Below are positions 8,458-17,301 of a DNA stretch of 64,000 bases, piece after piece. The translations under genes and the position numbers were made by a program. Each line of letters opens with the position of its first letter. The stretch's first letter is position 1. This stretch comes from JASHPR01 sp963795055 (GTDB lineage Bacteria > Actinomycetota > Actinomycetes > Streptosporangiales > Streptosporangiaceae). Where the stretch lies: the NCBI GenBank assembly GCA_963795055.1, contig CAWCGJ010000004.1:39923-103922 (forward strand). The letters run 5' to 3'. The notes below the pieces were generated by a model. That model had not been told where the DNA came from and did not search any database. It saw nothing but the letters and a program-made list of their open reading frames with translations.

Positions 8458-8512
8458 GGCAGGCACCTGGGGCCGCGCGCCACGGTCGTGGCACGCGGCC
8501 CCAGTGCCTGCC
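8458..8512. terminator. Long hairpin downstream of pptT
   Basis: Arms at 8458-8477 and 8494-8512 pair over about 19 bp with a single bulged C. The loop region itself contains GCCAC/GTGGC, extending the stem. It lies four bases after the pptT stop. There is no T tract. It can act for both strands. Confidence 0.75.
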
Positions 8513-8522
8513 TCCGGCGCCG

Positions 8523-8657
8523 TCAGTGGAAGCCGTAGTGCTCCAGTGCCGCCCAGGTGCGCGGCCCGACCGTGCGGCCGTCCGCGTTCGGCCCGGTCAC
8601 CCCGGCGCGCCGCTGGAACTCGGCGACGACGGTCACCGTCTGCGGGCCGTAACGCCG
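8523..8657 (-). pseudogene. Peptidoglycan-binding domain remnant
   Basis: About 44 residues match the second half of a PG_binding_1 repeat: YGPQTVTVVAEFQRRAGVTG, then DGRTVGPRTWAAL, then stop. The first half of the repeat (GSxGxxVxxLQ) is missing and the sequence upstream on this strand (to 8720) does not look like protein. It is probably the tail of a former secreted cell-wall hydrolase or binding protein. Confidence 0.5.
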
Positions 8658-8824
8658 CGGCCTTCCCTCCGCACCGGCCGGGCATGACCAGCAGGCAGAT
8701 TCAGCCGCTCCTCGCAACACAACGCCCGCATGTGAAACCGGGGTGTCGAAGATGTGGAGAACGCGTGGAGACCCGCCCGGCCGCCGGCGGCGCCCGTGCC
8801 AGACCTCCGTGCTAGAACAGGCGG

Positions 8825-9742
8825 ATGGCTCGCGATGACCCGGCCGCCGCGGGCGGGCCCGGTTCCGCCCGCGACCAGTCCGGCCTGCGCCTGCGGCAGC
8901 GCAGCTTCGGGCCGCGGCAGCTGCTGGTCATGGCGATCGTGAACCGGACGCCCGACTCCTTCTACCGGCCCGGGGTGACCTGGGACGAGGACGCGGCGAT
9001 GGACCGGGTACACCAGGTCATCGCCGAGGGCGCCGACATCGTCGACATCGGCGGGGTTCCGGCCGGGGCCGGCGCGGACGTGGATCCGGGCGAGGAAATC
9101 CGGCGCACGGCCGGGTTCATCGCCGCCGTCCGCGGCGCCTACCCCGACGTCGTGATCAGCGCGGACACCTACCGGCACGAGGCAGCCCGGGAGGCCTGCG
9201 CCGCGGGCGCCGACCTGATCAACGACGCCTGGGGCGGCTGGGACCCGGAGCTCGCCGAGGTGGCGGCCGAGTTCGGGGCCGGCCTGGTCTGCGCCCACGT
9301 CGGCCCGCAGCAGCCGCGTACCCGGCCGCTGCGGGTTTCCTACCCCGACGTCATGGCCGACGTGCTGGACCGGACGCTCACGCTGGCCGCCCGCGCGGTC
9401 CAGATCGGCGTGGATCCGGCCCGGATCGTCATCGACGCCGCGCACGACTTCGGCAAGAACACCTGGCATTCGCTGGAGATCACCCGGCGGCTGCCCGATA
9501 TGGCCGCGACCGGCTGGCCGGTCCTGGTCTCGGTGTCCAACAAGGACTTCATCGGCGAGACGCTGAACCTGCCGGCCGGGGAACGAGTGCCGGGCACGCT
9601 GGCCACCACGTCGGTCTGCGCCTGGCTCGGGGCCCGGATCTTCCGCGCCCACCAGGTCAGGGAAACCCGCCAGGTCCTCGACATGGTCTCGGCGATCCGC
9701 GGTGACGCCCCGCCCGCCCGGGCCATCCGGGGCCTGGCCTAG
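8825..9742 (+). CDS. folP2: FolP2-type dihydropteroate synthase homologue
   Basis: 305 residues with a TIM-barrel DHPS fold. The first loop reads VNRTPDSFY where true DHPS has NVTPDSFSDGG, and the second reads DIGGVPAGAG where DHPS has the pABA-binding ESTRPG-type sequence. Later IDAAHDFGKN corresponds to the conserved D-x-G-x-G-F-x-K region. These changes mark the FolP2 branch, whose mycobacterial member is reported to lack DHPS activity. A separate folP1 is expected elsewhere in the genome. The gene stands alone downstream of the pptT hairpin. Confidence 0.85.
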   Translation: MARDDPAAAGGPGSARDQSGLRLRQRSFGPRQLLVMAIVNRTPDSFYRPGVTWDEDAAMDRVHQVIAEGADIVDIGGVPAGAGADVDPGEEIRRTAGFIAAVRGAYPDVVISADTYRHEAAREACAAGADLINDAWGGWDPELAEVAAEFGAGLVCAHVGPQQPRTRPLRVSYPDVMADVLDRTLTLAARAVQIGVDPARIVIDAAHDFGKNTWHSLEITRRLPDMAATGWPVLVSVSNKDFIGETLNLPAGERVPGTLATTSVCAWLGARIFRAHQVRETRQVLDMVSAIRGDAPPARAIRGLA

Positions 9743-9845
9743 CCGGGTCTGGGACCCCGGATATCTCCTACGACCGGGCCACTGAGATTGTCGTCGGGTC
9801 GGGTTTGGGTCCACGATCATGAAAGACATCGCGAGGGAGCCGGGC

Positions 9846-10523
9846 ATGGAGGATATGGGTTTCGCGGGCCGGGCCGTGCTGGTCTTCGGCGCAGGCGGGG
9901 CGCTCGGCGCCGGGGTGGCGGAGGCGTTCGCCGCGGCCGGCGCCTCGGTCACCGGGGTGGACCGGGCCGAGCCGCACGATGACCGGAGGCTGGCCGGCGT
10001 CCGGTACCAGGCCGCTGACGTGCTCGACGACGGCGCGCTCGGCGCGCTGTTCGACTCGGGCCCGGCGCCCTGGGCCGTGCTGAACACCGTGGGCGGGTTC
10101 GCCGGCCAGCGGCCGCTCGCTCAGCTCGACCTGGCCGAGCTGACCGGGCAGGTCGAGCTGAACCTGGTGACCGCCGCCCTGATCACCAAGCACGCGCTCC
10201 GCGTCATGCAGCCCGCGGGCGAGGGCCGGATCGTGCATACCGCCAGCCGGGCCGGCGTGGTGAGCCAGGGCTCGGGGTTCGCCTACTCGGTGAGCAAGGT
10301 CGGCGTGCTCCACCTGGTGTCGATGGCGGCCGACGAGGTACGCGGCACCGGGATCACGGTGAACTGCGTGGTGCCCAGCATCATCGACACCCCGGCCAAC
10401 CGGGCCGCGATCCCCAACGCCGACCACGCCGCGTGGCCGAAGGTCCCGGACATCGCCCGGACCTACGTGTTCCTGGCCAGCCCGTCGTCCGGCCTCATCA
10501 ACGGCGCCGCGGTGCCGGTCTAG
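9846..10523 (+). CDS. SDR family oxidoreductase
   Basis: 225 residues. The nucleotide-binding motif is GAGGALGAG (a variant of TGxxxGxG), the catalytic Ser is in HTASRAG and the active-site pair is YSVSK. NCVVPSIIDTP follows, as in classical SDRs. The ATG at 9846 is chosen because GAGGGAG lies six bases upstream, whereas the ATG at 9819 has no such site. The protein ends NGAAVPV, short of the usual VDGG tail. Substrate unknown. Confidence 0.87.
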   Translation: MEDMGFAGRAVLVFGAGGALGAGVAEAFAAAGASVTGVDRAEPHDDRRLAGVRYQAADVLDDGALGALFDSGPAPWAVLNTVGGFAGQRPLAQLDLAELTGQVELNLVTAALITKHALRVMQPAGEGRIVHTASRAGVVSQGSGFAYSVSKVGVLHLVSMAADEVRGTGITVNCVVPSIIDTPANRAAIPNADHAAWPKVPDIARTYVFLASPSSGLINGAAVPV

Positions 10524-10627
10524 GCACGCCGCGCGGTGACCGGCCAGGTGCCGCTCGCGGTGGGCGATCCAGTTACGGCCGCTGTCGCCGTTCCACCGCC
10601 GCGCCTGCTCCGCGTTGGCCCAGCCGG

Positions 10628-11601
10628 TCACGGCAGCAGCGCCAGCTTCCCGGTCACCTGCCGTCCGGCCAGGACGTGCAGCGCCTCGGCGGCGCGCTCG
10701 AGCGGGTAGGTCGCGGGGGGAACCGGGTGCAGGCCGCCGGCGGCCAGCCGCCCGAGCAGGTCGGCCATCAGCGCCCGGTTGCCCGCCGGGTCCTGGCGTG
10801 ACCACGCGCCCCAGTCCACCCCGACCACGGTGCGGTTCTCCAGCAGGACGCGGTTGAGCGGCAGCCGCGGGATGGACCCGCCCGCGAAGCCCACGACCAG
10901 GTAGCGGCCTGACCCGCGCAGGCTGCGCAGCGCCGGCTCGGCGAACGGGTCACCGACCGGGTCGACCACCAGGTCGGCGCCCGCGCCGGTGATCTCCCGC
11001 ACCCGGGCCTTCAGGTCCTCGGTCAGGTAGTCGACCGCGGCCTGCGCCCCGGCGGCGATCGCCGCCGCCCGCTTGGCCGGGCTGGAAGCGGCCGCGATCA
11101 CCCGCGCGCCGAGCGAGCAGGCCACGTCCACGGCGGCCAGCCCGATCCCGCCGCCGGCCCGAGCACCAGCACCCACTCGCCGGGCCGCAGGGCGGCCCGC
11201 CTGGTCAGGGCGAACAGCATCGTCGTGTAGCTCTCGGCGGCCGTCGCGGCCACCTCGAAGGTCACGGCGTCCGGCAGCGGCACGGCCGCCTCGGCCGGGA
11301 GCACCTGATGGGTCGCGTAGCCGCCCAGGCCGAAGGAAGAGCCCACCACGCGGGTGCCCGCGGGCAGCCCGGACACGCCGTCGCCGACGCCGAGCACCTC
11401 TCCGGCCACGGCCAGGCCTGGAGTGAACGGCAGCGGCGGCTTCATCTGGTAGAGCCCGGCCACGATGAGCCCGTCCACGAAACTGACGCCGGCCGCGCGC
11501 ACGCGGACCAGGGCCTGGCCGGGCCCGGGCCGCGGATCGGGCGCCTCCTCCAGCACCAGCCGGTCCGGCGGGCCGAACTCCCGGCAGACGATGCGACGCA
11601 T
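10628..11601 (-). pseudogene. NADPH:quinone oxidoreductase (zinc-free MDR), one frameshift
   Basis: The N-terminal part (from MRRIVCREFGPP, ATG at 11601 with GGAGGAG just upstream) and the C-terminal part (to TGKLALLP) lie in two frames that meet near 11160. Adding one G to the run in ctcgggccgg restores VLGAGGGIGLAAVDVA, the MDR nucleotide-binding motif. The repaired protein of about 324 residues is typical of QOR-type reductases. The rest is well conserved, so a missing base in the sequence is likely; otherwise the gene is inactivated. Confidence 0.8.
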
Positions 11602-11671
11602 CTCATCTCCTCCGTTGTGGCGACGGCAGACCCGGTCACCTGGGGTTACCGTACGAAAACCGGGCATTCCG

Positions 11672-11708
11672 CTGATTCAGTGAGACGTATACTGACGGTG
11701 TATCAGTA
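11672..11708. promoter_or_regulatory. Operator-like repeats between divergent oxidoreductase and lipase genes
   Basis: CTGATTCAG (a 9-bp palindrome, 11672-11680) and TACTGA-N7-TCAGTA (11690-11708) sit in the 149-bp divergent promoter region. The shared CTGA/TCAG half-sites suggest one regulator binding twice. Confidence 0.4.
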
Positions 11709-11750
11709 GCCTGCCCGGGGCCCTGGCAATGATGTGGCAGGAGCGCAGCG

Positions 11751-12557
11751 ATGTCGGTGATCGGGGAGCCGAGGGTGTCGCGCGGCGGGACCAATGGCAC
11801 ACGGGGGACGAGGCCGTCGCTCGGGCTTTTCCTCACCGAGCCGGCCCGGGGACTGGCTGATCTCGCGGGGTTGTGGGTGGCGGCGCCCTGGCTGTCGCTC
11901 GCGCCCCGCGGTGACCGGCATGGCGTGCTGGTGCTGCCGGGCCTGCTGGCCTCGGACTCCAGCACCGTGCTGCTCCGGTGGTTCCTCGGCTGGCTGGGCT
12001 ATGACGTGCGCGGGTGGAGCCTCGCCCGGAATCTGGGCCCGACCGACCAGGTGCTGGACGAGCTGCCGCGCATGCTGTCGGCTCTCGCCGAGCAGACGGG
12101 CGGTCCGGTGTCGCTGATCGGCCAGAGCCTCGGCGGCATCTACGCCCGGGAGCTGGCGCGCGACCATCCCGGCCTGGTCCGGCAGGTGATCACCCTGGCC
12201 AGCCCGTTCGCGCTGGCCGATAACCGGGAGAGCCGCGCCCACGGCGTCTACCAGCGCCACGCCCACCGTCATGCGCCCGGCGAGCGGGTGCCCACCCTCG
12301 AGCAGGTAGCGCGGCCGATCGAGATTCCCTCGACGGCCGTGTACTCCCGGTGGGACGGGATCGTCTTCTGGCGGGCCTGCATCGAGCCGGAAGCGGCGCT
12401 GCACGAGAATGTTGAGGTCCGGTGCGGTCACCTCGGATTCGGCGTGGACGCCGCGACGCTGTGGCTGGTCGCCGACCGGCTGGCGGTCCCCGCTGGCCGG
12501 TGGCGTAAGTTCCGCCCGCCCCCGGCGCTGCGCGCGCTCTACCCGCGCCGCCGGTGA
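11751..12557 (+). CDS. Alpha/beta hydrolase (lipase-like)
   Basis: 268 residues. VLVLPGLLASDSST opens the fold, the nucleophile elbow is GQSLGG (about residue 123), an Asp lies in YSRWDGIV and the late His in GHLGF. The PGLLASD and GQSLGGIYARELA patterns recall the triacylglycerol lipase/esterase branch. No signal peptide is obvious. The WS/DGAT gene begins 75 bp downstream on the same strand, so the pair may make and remobilise neutral lipids (inference). Confidence 0.85.
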   Translation: MSVIGEPRVSRGGTNGTRGTRPSLGLFLTEPARGLADLAGLWVAAPWLSLAPRGDRHGVLVLPGLLASDSSTVLLRWFLGWLGYDVRGWSLARNLGPTDQVLDELPRMLSALAEQTGGPVSLIGQSLGGIYARELARDHPGLVRQVITLASPFALADNRESRAHGVYQRHAHRHAPGERVPTLEQVARPIEIPSTAVYSRWDGIVFWRACIEPEAALHENVEVRCGHLGFGVDAATLWLVADRLAVPAGRWRKFRPPPALRALYPRRR

Positions 12558-12632
12558 CCGGCGGCTCGCTCGTGACATGGCCTCGCGGGCGGGCGGCCAG
12601 GCCGCACTCCGCCGCAGGCCGAGGAGAACGTG

Positions 12633-14081
12633 ATGCAGCAGCTCACCGGTCTTGACGCCTCCTTCCTCTCCCTCGAGACCGCGAACACCACGGGCCACGT
12701 GGGCGGGGTGAGCGTCCTGGATCCCAGCCGGGCGCCCGAGCCGCTGACGCTGGCCCGGCTGACCGAGGTGCTGGAGGAGCGGCTGCCGCTGGTCCCGGTG
12801 CTGCGCCGCAAGCTCAAGAACGTGCCGTTCGGCCTCGACCAGCCCTACTGGGTCGACGACGCGGACTTCGACATCGAGTACCACGTCCGCGAGATCGCGC
12901 TGCCGCGCCCCGGCTCGGACGCGCAGCTCGCCGAGCAGGTCGCGCGGCTGCACGCCCGGCCGCTGGACCGGAGCCGGCCGCTGTGGGAGATCTACCTCAT
13001 CACCGGGCTGGCCCGGCGCCGCGCCGCGGTCTACTCGAAGATCCACCATTCCGCGATCGACGGCGCGTCCGGCGCCGAGCTGCTGACGGTGCTGCTCGAC
13101 CTCAGCCCGGGCGGGCGCGAGCTGCCCGCCCGCCGGCCGTTCCGGCCGGTCCGGCCGCCGGGCCCGGTGACGCTGACCGCGCTCGCGGCGGCCCGGCTGG
13201 CGTGGCGGCCGGTGCAGACGGTGCGCATCACCACCCAGCTGATCGGGGTCCTGCCCACCCTGGGCCCGGCCTTCAGCGCGCTGGTCGGCGGGATGCTCGG
13301 CCTGAACCACGGCGACGGCGGGGTCATCCCGAACGTCACGGGGCGGGCCCCGGCCACGCCGTTCAACCGGCCGATCACGCAGCACCGCCGGGTCGCGTTC
13401 CGCACCGTGGACCTTGACCGGGTGAAAGCGGTGAAGAACGCGTTCGGCGTCTCGGTCAACGACGTGGTCATGGCAATGTGCGCGGGCGCGCTGCGGCGCT
13501 GGCTCGCCGACCAGCAGGCGCTGCCCGCGGTGCCGCTGATCGCGATGATCCCGGTCTCGGTGCGCGACCCGGCCAGCAAGGGCGCGCTGGGCAACAAGGT
13601 GTCGGCGATGCTGGCCGCGCTGCCCACCCACGTCGACGAGCCGGAGCGGCGGGTGCAGATCGTGCACGCCGCCACGAAGATCGCTAAGGCCCAGCAGGCG
13701 GCGATCCCGCAGGGCCTGGTCGACCAGATCAGCGATTTCGCCCCGCCGGCGCTGACGGCGCGCGCGGCGCGCGTGGTGTTCGCCACCGGGCTGCTGCACC
13801 GGCTGCCGCCCTTCAACCTGACCATTTCCAACGTCCCCGGCCCGAACGTGCCGGTCTACCTGTGCGGGGCCAAGCTGCTGGCCCACTACCCGGTGTCGGT
13901 GGTCACCGACGGCCAGGGCCTGAACATCACGCTGGTGGGTTACCTCGGCCAGCTCCACTTCGGGCTGGTCTGCTGCCGCGAGCTCGTCCCCGACCTCGAC
14001 ACCCTCGCCGGCTACCTGGTCGCCGAGCTGGACCTGCTGGTCAAGGCGGCCGGCCAGGTTACGGCGGGCCAGGCGCCCTGA
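12633..14081 (+). CDS. Wax ester synthase / diacylglycerol acyltransferase (WS/DGAT)
   Basis: 482 residues. The catalytic HHxxxDG motif appears as HHSAIDG at about residue 140. The N-terminal LTGLDASFLSLE and late NVPGPNVPVYLCGAKL and PLW motifs are all typical of the family. It esterifies acyl-CoA to diacylglycerol or fatty alcohol at the membrane, giving storage triacylglycerol or wax. The ATG at 12633 is favoured: GAGGAG lies six bases upstream. The in-frame GTG at 12630 is an alternative. The last 23 bases overlap the convergent GNAT gene. Confidence 0.93.
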   Translation: MQQLTGLDASFLSLETANTTGHVGGVSVLDPSRAPEPLTLARLTEVLEERLPLVPVLRRKLKNVPFGLDQPYWVDDADFDIEYHVREIALPRPGSDAQLAEQVARLHARPLDRSRPLWEIYLITGLARRRAAVYSKIHHSAIDGASGAELLTVLLDLSPGGRELPARRPFRPVRPPGPVTLTALAAARLAWRPVQTVRITTQLIGVLPTLGPAFSALVGGMLGLNHGDGGVIPNVTGRAPATPFNRPITQHRRVAFRTVDLDRVKAVKNAFGVSVNDVVMAMCAGALRRWLADQQALPAVPLIAMIPVSVRDPASKGALGNKVSAMLAALPTHVDEPERRVQIVHAATKIAKAQQAAIPQGLVDQISDFAPPALTARAARVVFATGLLHRLPPFNLTISNVPGPNVPVYLCGAKLLAHYPVSVVTDGQGLNITLVGYLGQLHFGLVCCRELVPDLDTLAGYLVAELDLLVKAAGQVTAGQAP

Positions 14082-14550
14082 CCGGCCTGCGCCCCGGCCG
14101 CGGCCCGGCGGACCGCATGATGATCTTCACGTTGCCGTCGCCGCGCCTGCCGACCTCCTCCAGGCCGAGTCGCTGGTAGAGGGCGTAGGCGCGGTGGTTG
14201 ACGCTGAGGACCTCGAGGACCAGGTCCTGGCCCTTCTGCCCGGCCTCGTCGATGAGGGCGTTGATGAGGCGGCTGCCGATGCCGCGGCCCTGGTAGTCGG
14301 GAAGGATCTCGATGCGCAAGAGGTAGATCTCGTCGGGACGGCGCTCGACGCTCAGCATGCCGGCGTCGGCCCCGTTGGCGGTGATGATCTGCCAGCGGCC
14401 CGGGGTGAACCCGCGATTGTGGTGATCACGCTGGAACTGCTCGTCCCACCCCCAGATGGCGGCGACGTAGCCGCCCATGGCCGCCTTGTGCAGTTGGTAG
14501 CAGAACTCACTGTCGGCGGGCCTGGCCGACCGCAGCGCGACGGCGGTCAT
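14059..14550 (-). CDS. GNAT family N-acetyltransferase
   Basis: 163 residues. The acetyl-CoA motif is IEILPDYQGRGIGSRLI (about residues 80-96), with VLSVNHRAYALYQRLG as motif B. The N-terminal ALRSARPADSEFCYQLHKAAM is typical of stand-alone small-molecule or protein acetyltransferases. It overlaps the WS/DGAT end convergently. Its tail after residue 145 is Arg/Pro-rich and lies in the overlap. Substrate unknown. Confidence 0.88.
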   Translation of the reverse strand: MTAVALRSARPADSEFCYQLHKAAMGGYVAAIWGWDEQFQRDHHNRGFTPGRWQIITANGADAGMLSVERRPDEIYLLRIEILPDYQGRGIGSRLINALIDEAGQKGQDLVLEVLSVNHRAYALYQRLGLEEVGRRGDGNVKIIMRSAGPRPGRRPVRAPGPP

Positions 14551-14637
14551 GCTGCGGCACGCGCCGGGACGACGCGCTGCGTCATGATCGGATAGTAGAT
14601 CACCGGGCCGCCGCCGTCGACCGCCCGTGTTCGCCGC

Positions 14638-15519
14638 TCAGCATCCGCCCGTGACCGCGGCGACCTCTCGCGGCCAGTAGCTGGGCATGGCGTCGTACGG
14701 ATTCGGCGATCCCGGCAGGTTGGTCACGAACAGGTAGCCGGCCCGGCGGGCCCGGGACAGCCGGACCGCGCTGGCCAGGTCTGACCTCGGCGTCGCGTAG
14801 ATGACGTGCACGAACTGGTCCGGCTGGTACTGGCTGACCCAGCCGGGCACCTGGTCGGCGAGGTACTGCGCGTACGAGCCCTCGAAGACCATCACCACGT
14901 TGGCTATCGACATGAAGCTGGGATCCGGGTAGTCCCCGGGGTTCAGCCAGACCACGGCGCCCGGCACGGTCGCGCGGATATAGCCGGCCAGCGTCCGGTA
15001 GTAGGAGAGCTCGCCGGGGGTGCCCTGGGTGAGGTCCAGCAAGATGCCATTGACCCCGTACCACGCCCGGTACTCCCTGACCTCGGCCTCGACCGACCCG
15101 ATCGGACGCTGGCCGTATTCGGTGGATGAATAGCCCAGGACGGTGATGCCCGCGGCCTGCGCCTGCCGGACCACGGCCCGGAAGTGGGAGAGCGGCGCCG
15201 ACCCGGGGCCGTTGTCGACGTTCAGCAGCATGACGCGGGGGGCCGGCTTGGTGTCGATGGCCTGAGTCCAGTCGCTGTCCGGGTAGAACATCGACGGAAC
15301 GTAGGTGTCCTGGCAGCCGCCGGCCGGAGTCGCGGGCTGGATCGGGGTCGGCGACGGCACGGGAGACGGTGCCGGGGCGGGGGCCGCCGACGCGAGGTGC
15401 GTCGGGGACCGCTGGGCGGCCGGCGGGGCCGCGGGGCCGCAGGAGCAGGCGGCCACCGCGGGCAGCAGCACGGCCGCGGCCGTCCGCAGGACCGCCGGGA
15501 GGCCGCGGAGCATGGTCAC
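14638..15519 (-). CDS. Spherulin-4-type (Sph3-like fold) lipoprotein
   Basis: About 293 residues. The N-terminal hydrophobic segment ends in AVAACSC, a lipobox, so the protein should be lipid-anchored outside the membrane. A Pro/Thr/Ala-rich linker (about residues 35-65) follows, then a TIM-barrel-like domain with VPSMFYPDSDWTQAI, VMLLNVDNGPG, GILLDLTQGT and WLNPGDYPD, matching the spherulation-specific family 4 pattern. Related Sph3 enzymes are glycoside hydrolases. The GTG at 15519 overlaps the aldo/keto reductase stop (GTGA); the ATG at 15513 is an alternative. Confidence 0.8.
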   Translation of the reverse strand: MTMLRGLPAVLRTAAAVLLPAVAACSCGPAAPPAAQRSPTHLASAAPAPAPSPVPSPTPIQPATPAGGCQDTYVPSMFYPDSDWTQAIDTKPAPRVMLLNVDNGPGSAPLSHFRAVVRQAQAAGITVLGYSSTEYGQRPIGSVEAEVREYRAWYGVNGILLDLTQGTPGELSYYRTLAGYIRATVPGAVVWLNPGDYPDPSFMSIANVVMVFEGSYAQYLADQVPGWVSQYQPDQFVHVIYATPRSDLASAVRLSRARRAGYLFVTNLPGSPNPYDAMPSYWPREVAAVTGGC

Positions 15520-16433
15520 GCGCCGCCCCTTGCCTCGCCCAGGGACTTCAGGCGGGCCAGCTCGTCCGGTGCGAGCCGCAGTGCCCCGGCGGCCACGTTC
15601 TCGGCCAGGTGCCCCGGGTCGGCGGTGCCGGGGATGGCCAGCGCGTGCGGCCCGCGCTGCAGCGTCCACGCCAGCCGGACCTGCGCGGCCGTGGCCCCGT
15701 GGGCCTGCGCGACGGCCAGCACCTCCGGGTGCTCAGGGCCGGTCACGCCCGCCCCGCCGCCCCGGCCCGCGACCGCGAAGAACGGCACGAACGCGATGCC
15801 CTGCTCCCCGCAGGCATCCACGAACGCGTGCGCTCCGGGGCTCGCGCCGACGCCGTACCGGTTCTGCACGCAGACCACCGGCGCGACGGCCTGGGCCTCG
15901 GCCAGGTCCCCGGCGTCCACGCCGGACAGGCCCAGGTGCCGGATCAGCCCGGCGTCGCGCAGCTCGGCCAGGGCGCCGAAATGCTCGGCCAGCGACTCCA
16001 TGCTCGGCATCCGGCGCAGGTTGACCACGTCGAGGTGATCACGGCCGAGCTGGCGCAGGTTCTCCTCGACCTGGCCGCGAAGCTGATCGGGCCGGGCCGC
16101 GGGCAGCCACTCGCCCGACGGGTCCCGGCCCGGCCCGACCTTGGTCACGATGACCAGGTCGTCCGGGTAGGGCGCCAGGGCCGTGTTGATCAGCTCGTTG
16201 GCCGAGCGGAGCGGGGAGAAGTAGAACGCCGCGGTGTCGATGTGATTGACCCCGAGCTCGACCGCGCGGCGCAGCACCGCGATGGCCCGGTCCCGGTCGC
16301 CGGGCGTGGCGTCGGCGATGAGGGCGCGCCCGGTCTGCGGCAGGCGCATCGCCCCGAACCCCATCCGGTTGACCGTCAGGTCGCCGAGCGTCCAGGTGCC
16401 CGCCGCCGCGGCGGTGATCTGCGCTGAAGCCAT
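15516..16433 (-). CDS. Aldo/keto reductase
   Basis: 305 residues with the AKR barrel. The catalytic Asp66, Tyr71 (HIDTAAFYF) and Lys98 (VIVTKVG) are present. The usual active-site His is Arg140 (DVVNLRRM), a variation seen in some AKRs that may alter substrate preference. LGLSG and AIPGTADPGHLAEN near the C-terminus fit NADPH binding. Its stop overlaps the start of the lipoprotein gene downstream (GTGA), so both may be co-transcribed. Substrate unknown. Confidence 0.9.
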   Translation of the reverse strand: MASAQITAAAAGTWTLGDLTVNRMGFGAMRLPQTGRALIADATPGDRDRAIAVLRRAVELGVNHIDTAAFYFSPLRSANELINTALAPYPDDLVIVTKVGPGRDPSGEWLPAARPDQLRGQVEENLRQLGRDHLDVVNLRRMPSMESLAEHFGALAELRDAGLIRHLGLSGVDAGDLAEAQAVAPVVCVQNRYGVGASPGAHAFVDACGEQGIAFVPFFAVAGRGGGAGVTGPEHPEVLAVAQAHGATAAQVRLAWTLQRGPHALAIPGTADPGHLAENVAAGALRLAPDELARLKSLGEARGGA

Positions 16434-16482
16434 GATCGCTCAGCTTAGCCAGCGATGATTCCGCAACGGGCACGGCCGGGGC

Positions 16483-17301
16483 TCAGGCGTCGCGGCGGGT
16501 GATCGCGACCGCGGCGACCAGCAGGATAGCGGCCGGCCAGGCCAGCAGGACCACCAGCGACCGCGCCGGGGACAGCAGGCCGGCCTGCGGGTGCAGGGCC
16601 ACGACCTGATAGGCGGCGACCGGCAGCGTGAACCGGCCGATCCGGGCGTTCCACGGGGACGGCAGGAACAGGCACAGCGCGGCCAGCAGGTAGATCACCG
16701 CGACCGTCGCGGCTATGGCCCCGGCCGTGTGCCGGACGATCGCGCCGAGGCCGAGGCCGACCAGGGCGCAGGCGGCCAGGACCAGGCCGGCGGCCAGCAC
16801 GGCCCCGGGCACGCCGGGCTGGGTCAGGGACAGGCCGCGGTGGCGCCCCGACAAGATCGCCTGGGTGAGGAAGAACGAGGCGAACGCGAGCAGTTCGCCG
16901 GCGAGGAGGGCGGCGGTCCCGGTGACGGCGGCCTTGGCGCCGAGCACCGCCCAGCGGCGCGGCACCGCGGTGAACGTGGTGCGGATCAGCCCGGTGCCGT
17001 ACTCGGACGTGAACACCAGGACGCTCAGGATGCTGACCGGGAGCACCGTGTACTCGGCGTAGCCGAGGAAGCTCGCGGTGAGCGGGGTGATCGGGCCGGG
17101 GGGCGGGGGACCGTGCGTGGTGGCGAAGGCGTGCGCGACGATAACGGTGGCGCCGATGGTCACGACGGCGGCGATGAGCAGGGTCAGGTAGTTCGACCGG
17201 GCCGAGCGGAGCTTGGTCCACTCCGAGGCGAGCACGTCGAAGGCCCGGACGGCCAGGAACGGCCCGGCGGCCCGGGCGGCCTGCGCCTGCGGTGCGGTCA
17301 T
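16483..17301 (-). CDS. ABC-2 type transporter permease
   Basis: 272 residues with six predicted membrane segments (about 40-60, 85-105, 120-150, 165-190, 195-220, 245-268). EWTKLRSARSNY near the N-terminus is characteristic of actinobacterial ABC-2 permeases. Its ATG overlaps the ATPase stop as ATGA, so it is the last gene of the PadR operon. It would form the membrane half of an exporter for drugs, lipids or peptides. The cargo is unknown. Confidence 0.9.
   Translation of the reverse strand: MTAPQAQAARAAGPFLAVRAFDVLASEWTKLRSARSNYLTLLIAAVVTIGATVIVAHAFATTHGPPPPGPITPLTASFLGYAEYTVLPVSILSVLVFTSEYGTGLIRTTFTAVPRRWAVLGAKAAVTGTAALLAGELLAFASFFLTQAILSGRHRGLSLTQPGVPGAVLAAGLVLAACALVGLGLGAIVRHTAGAIAATVAVIYLLAALCLFLPSPWNARIGRFTLPVAAYQVVALHPQAGLLSPARSLVVLLAWPAAILLVAAVAITRRDA

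Noticed and set aside
11703..13958. Long antisense frame over the lipase and WS/DGAT genes
   Set aside because: Its sequence is Arg/Gln/His-rich and lacks any domain; it is a mirror of high-GC third-position codons in the real genes.
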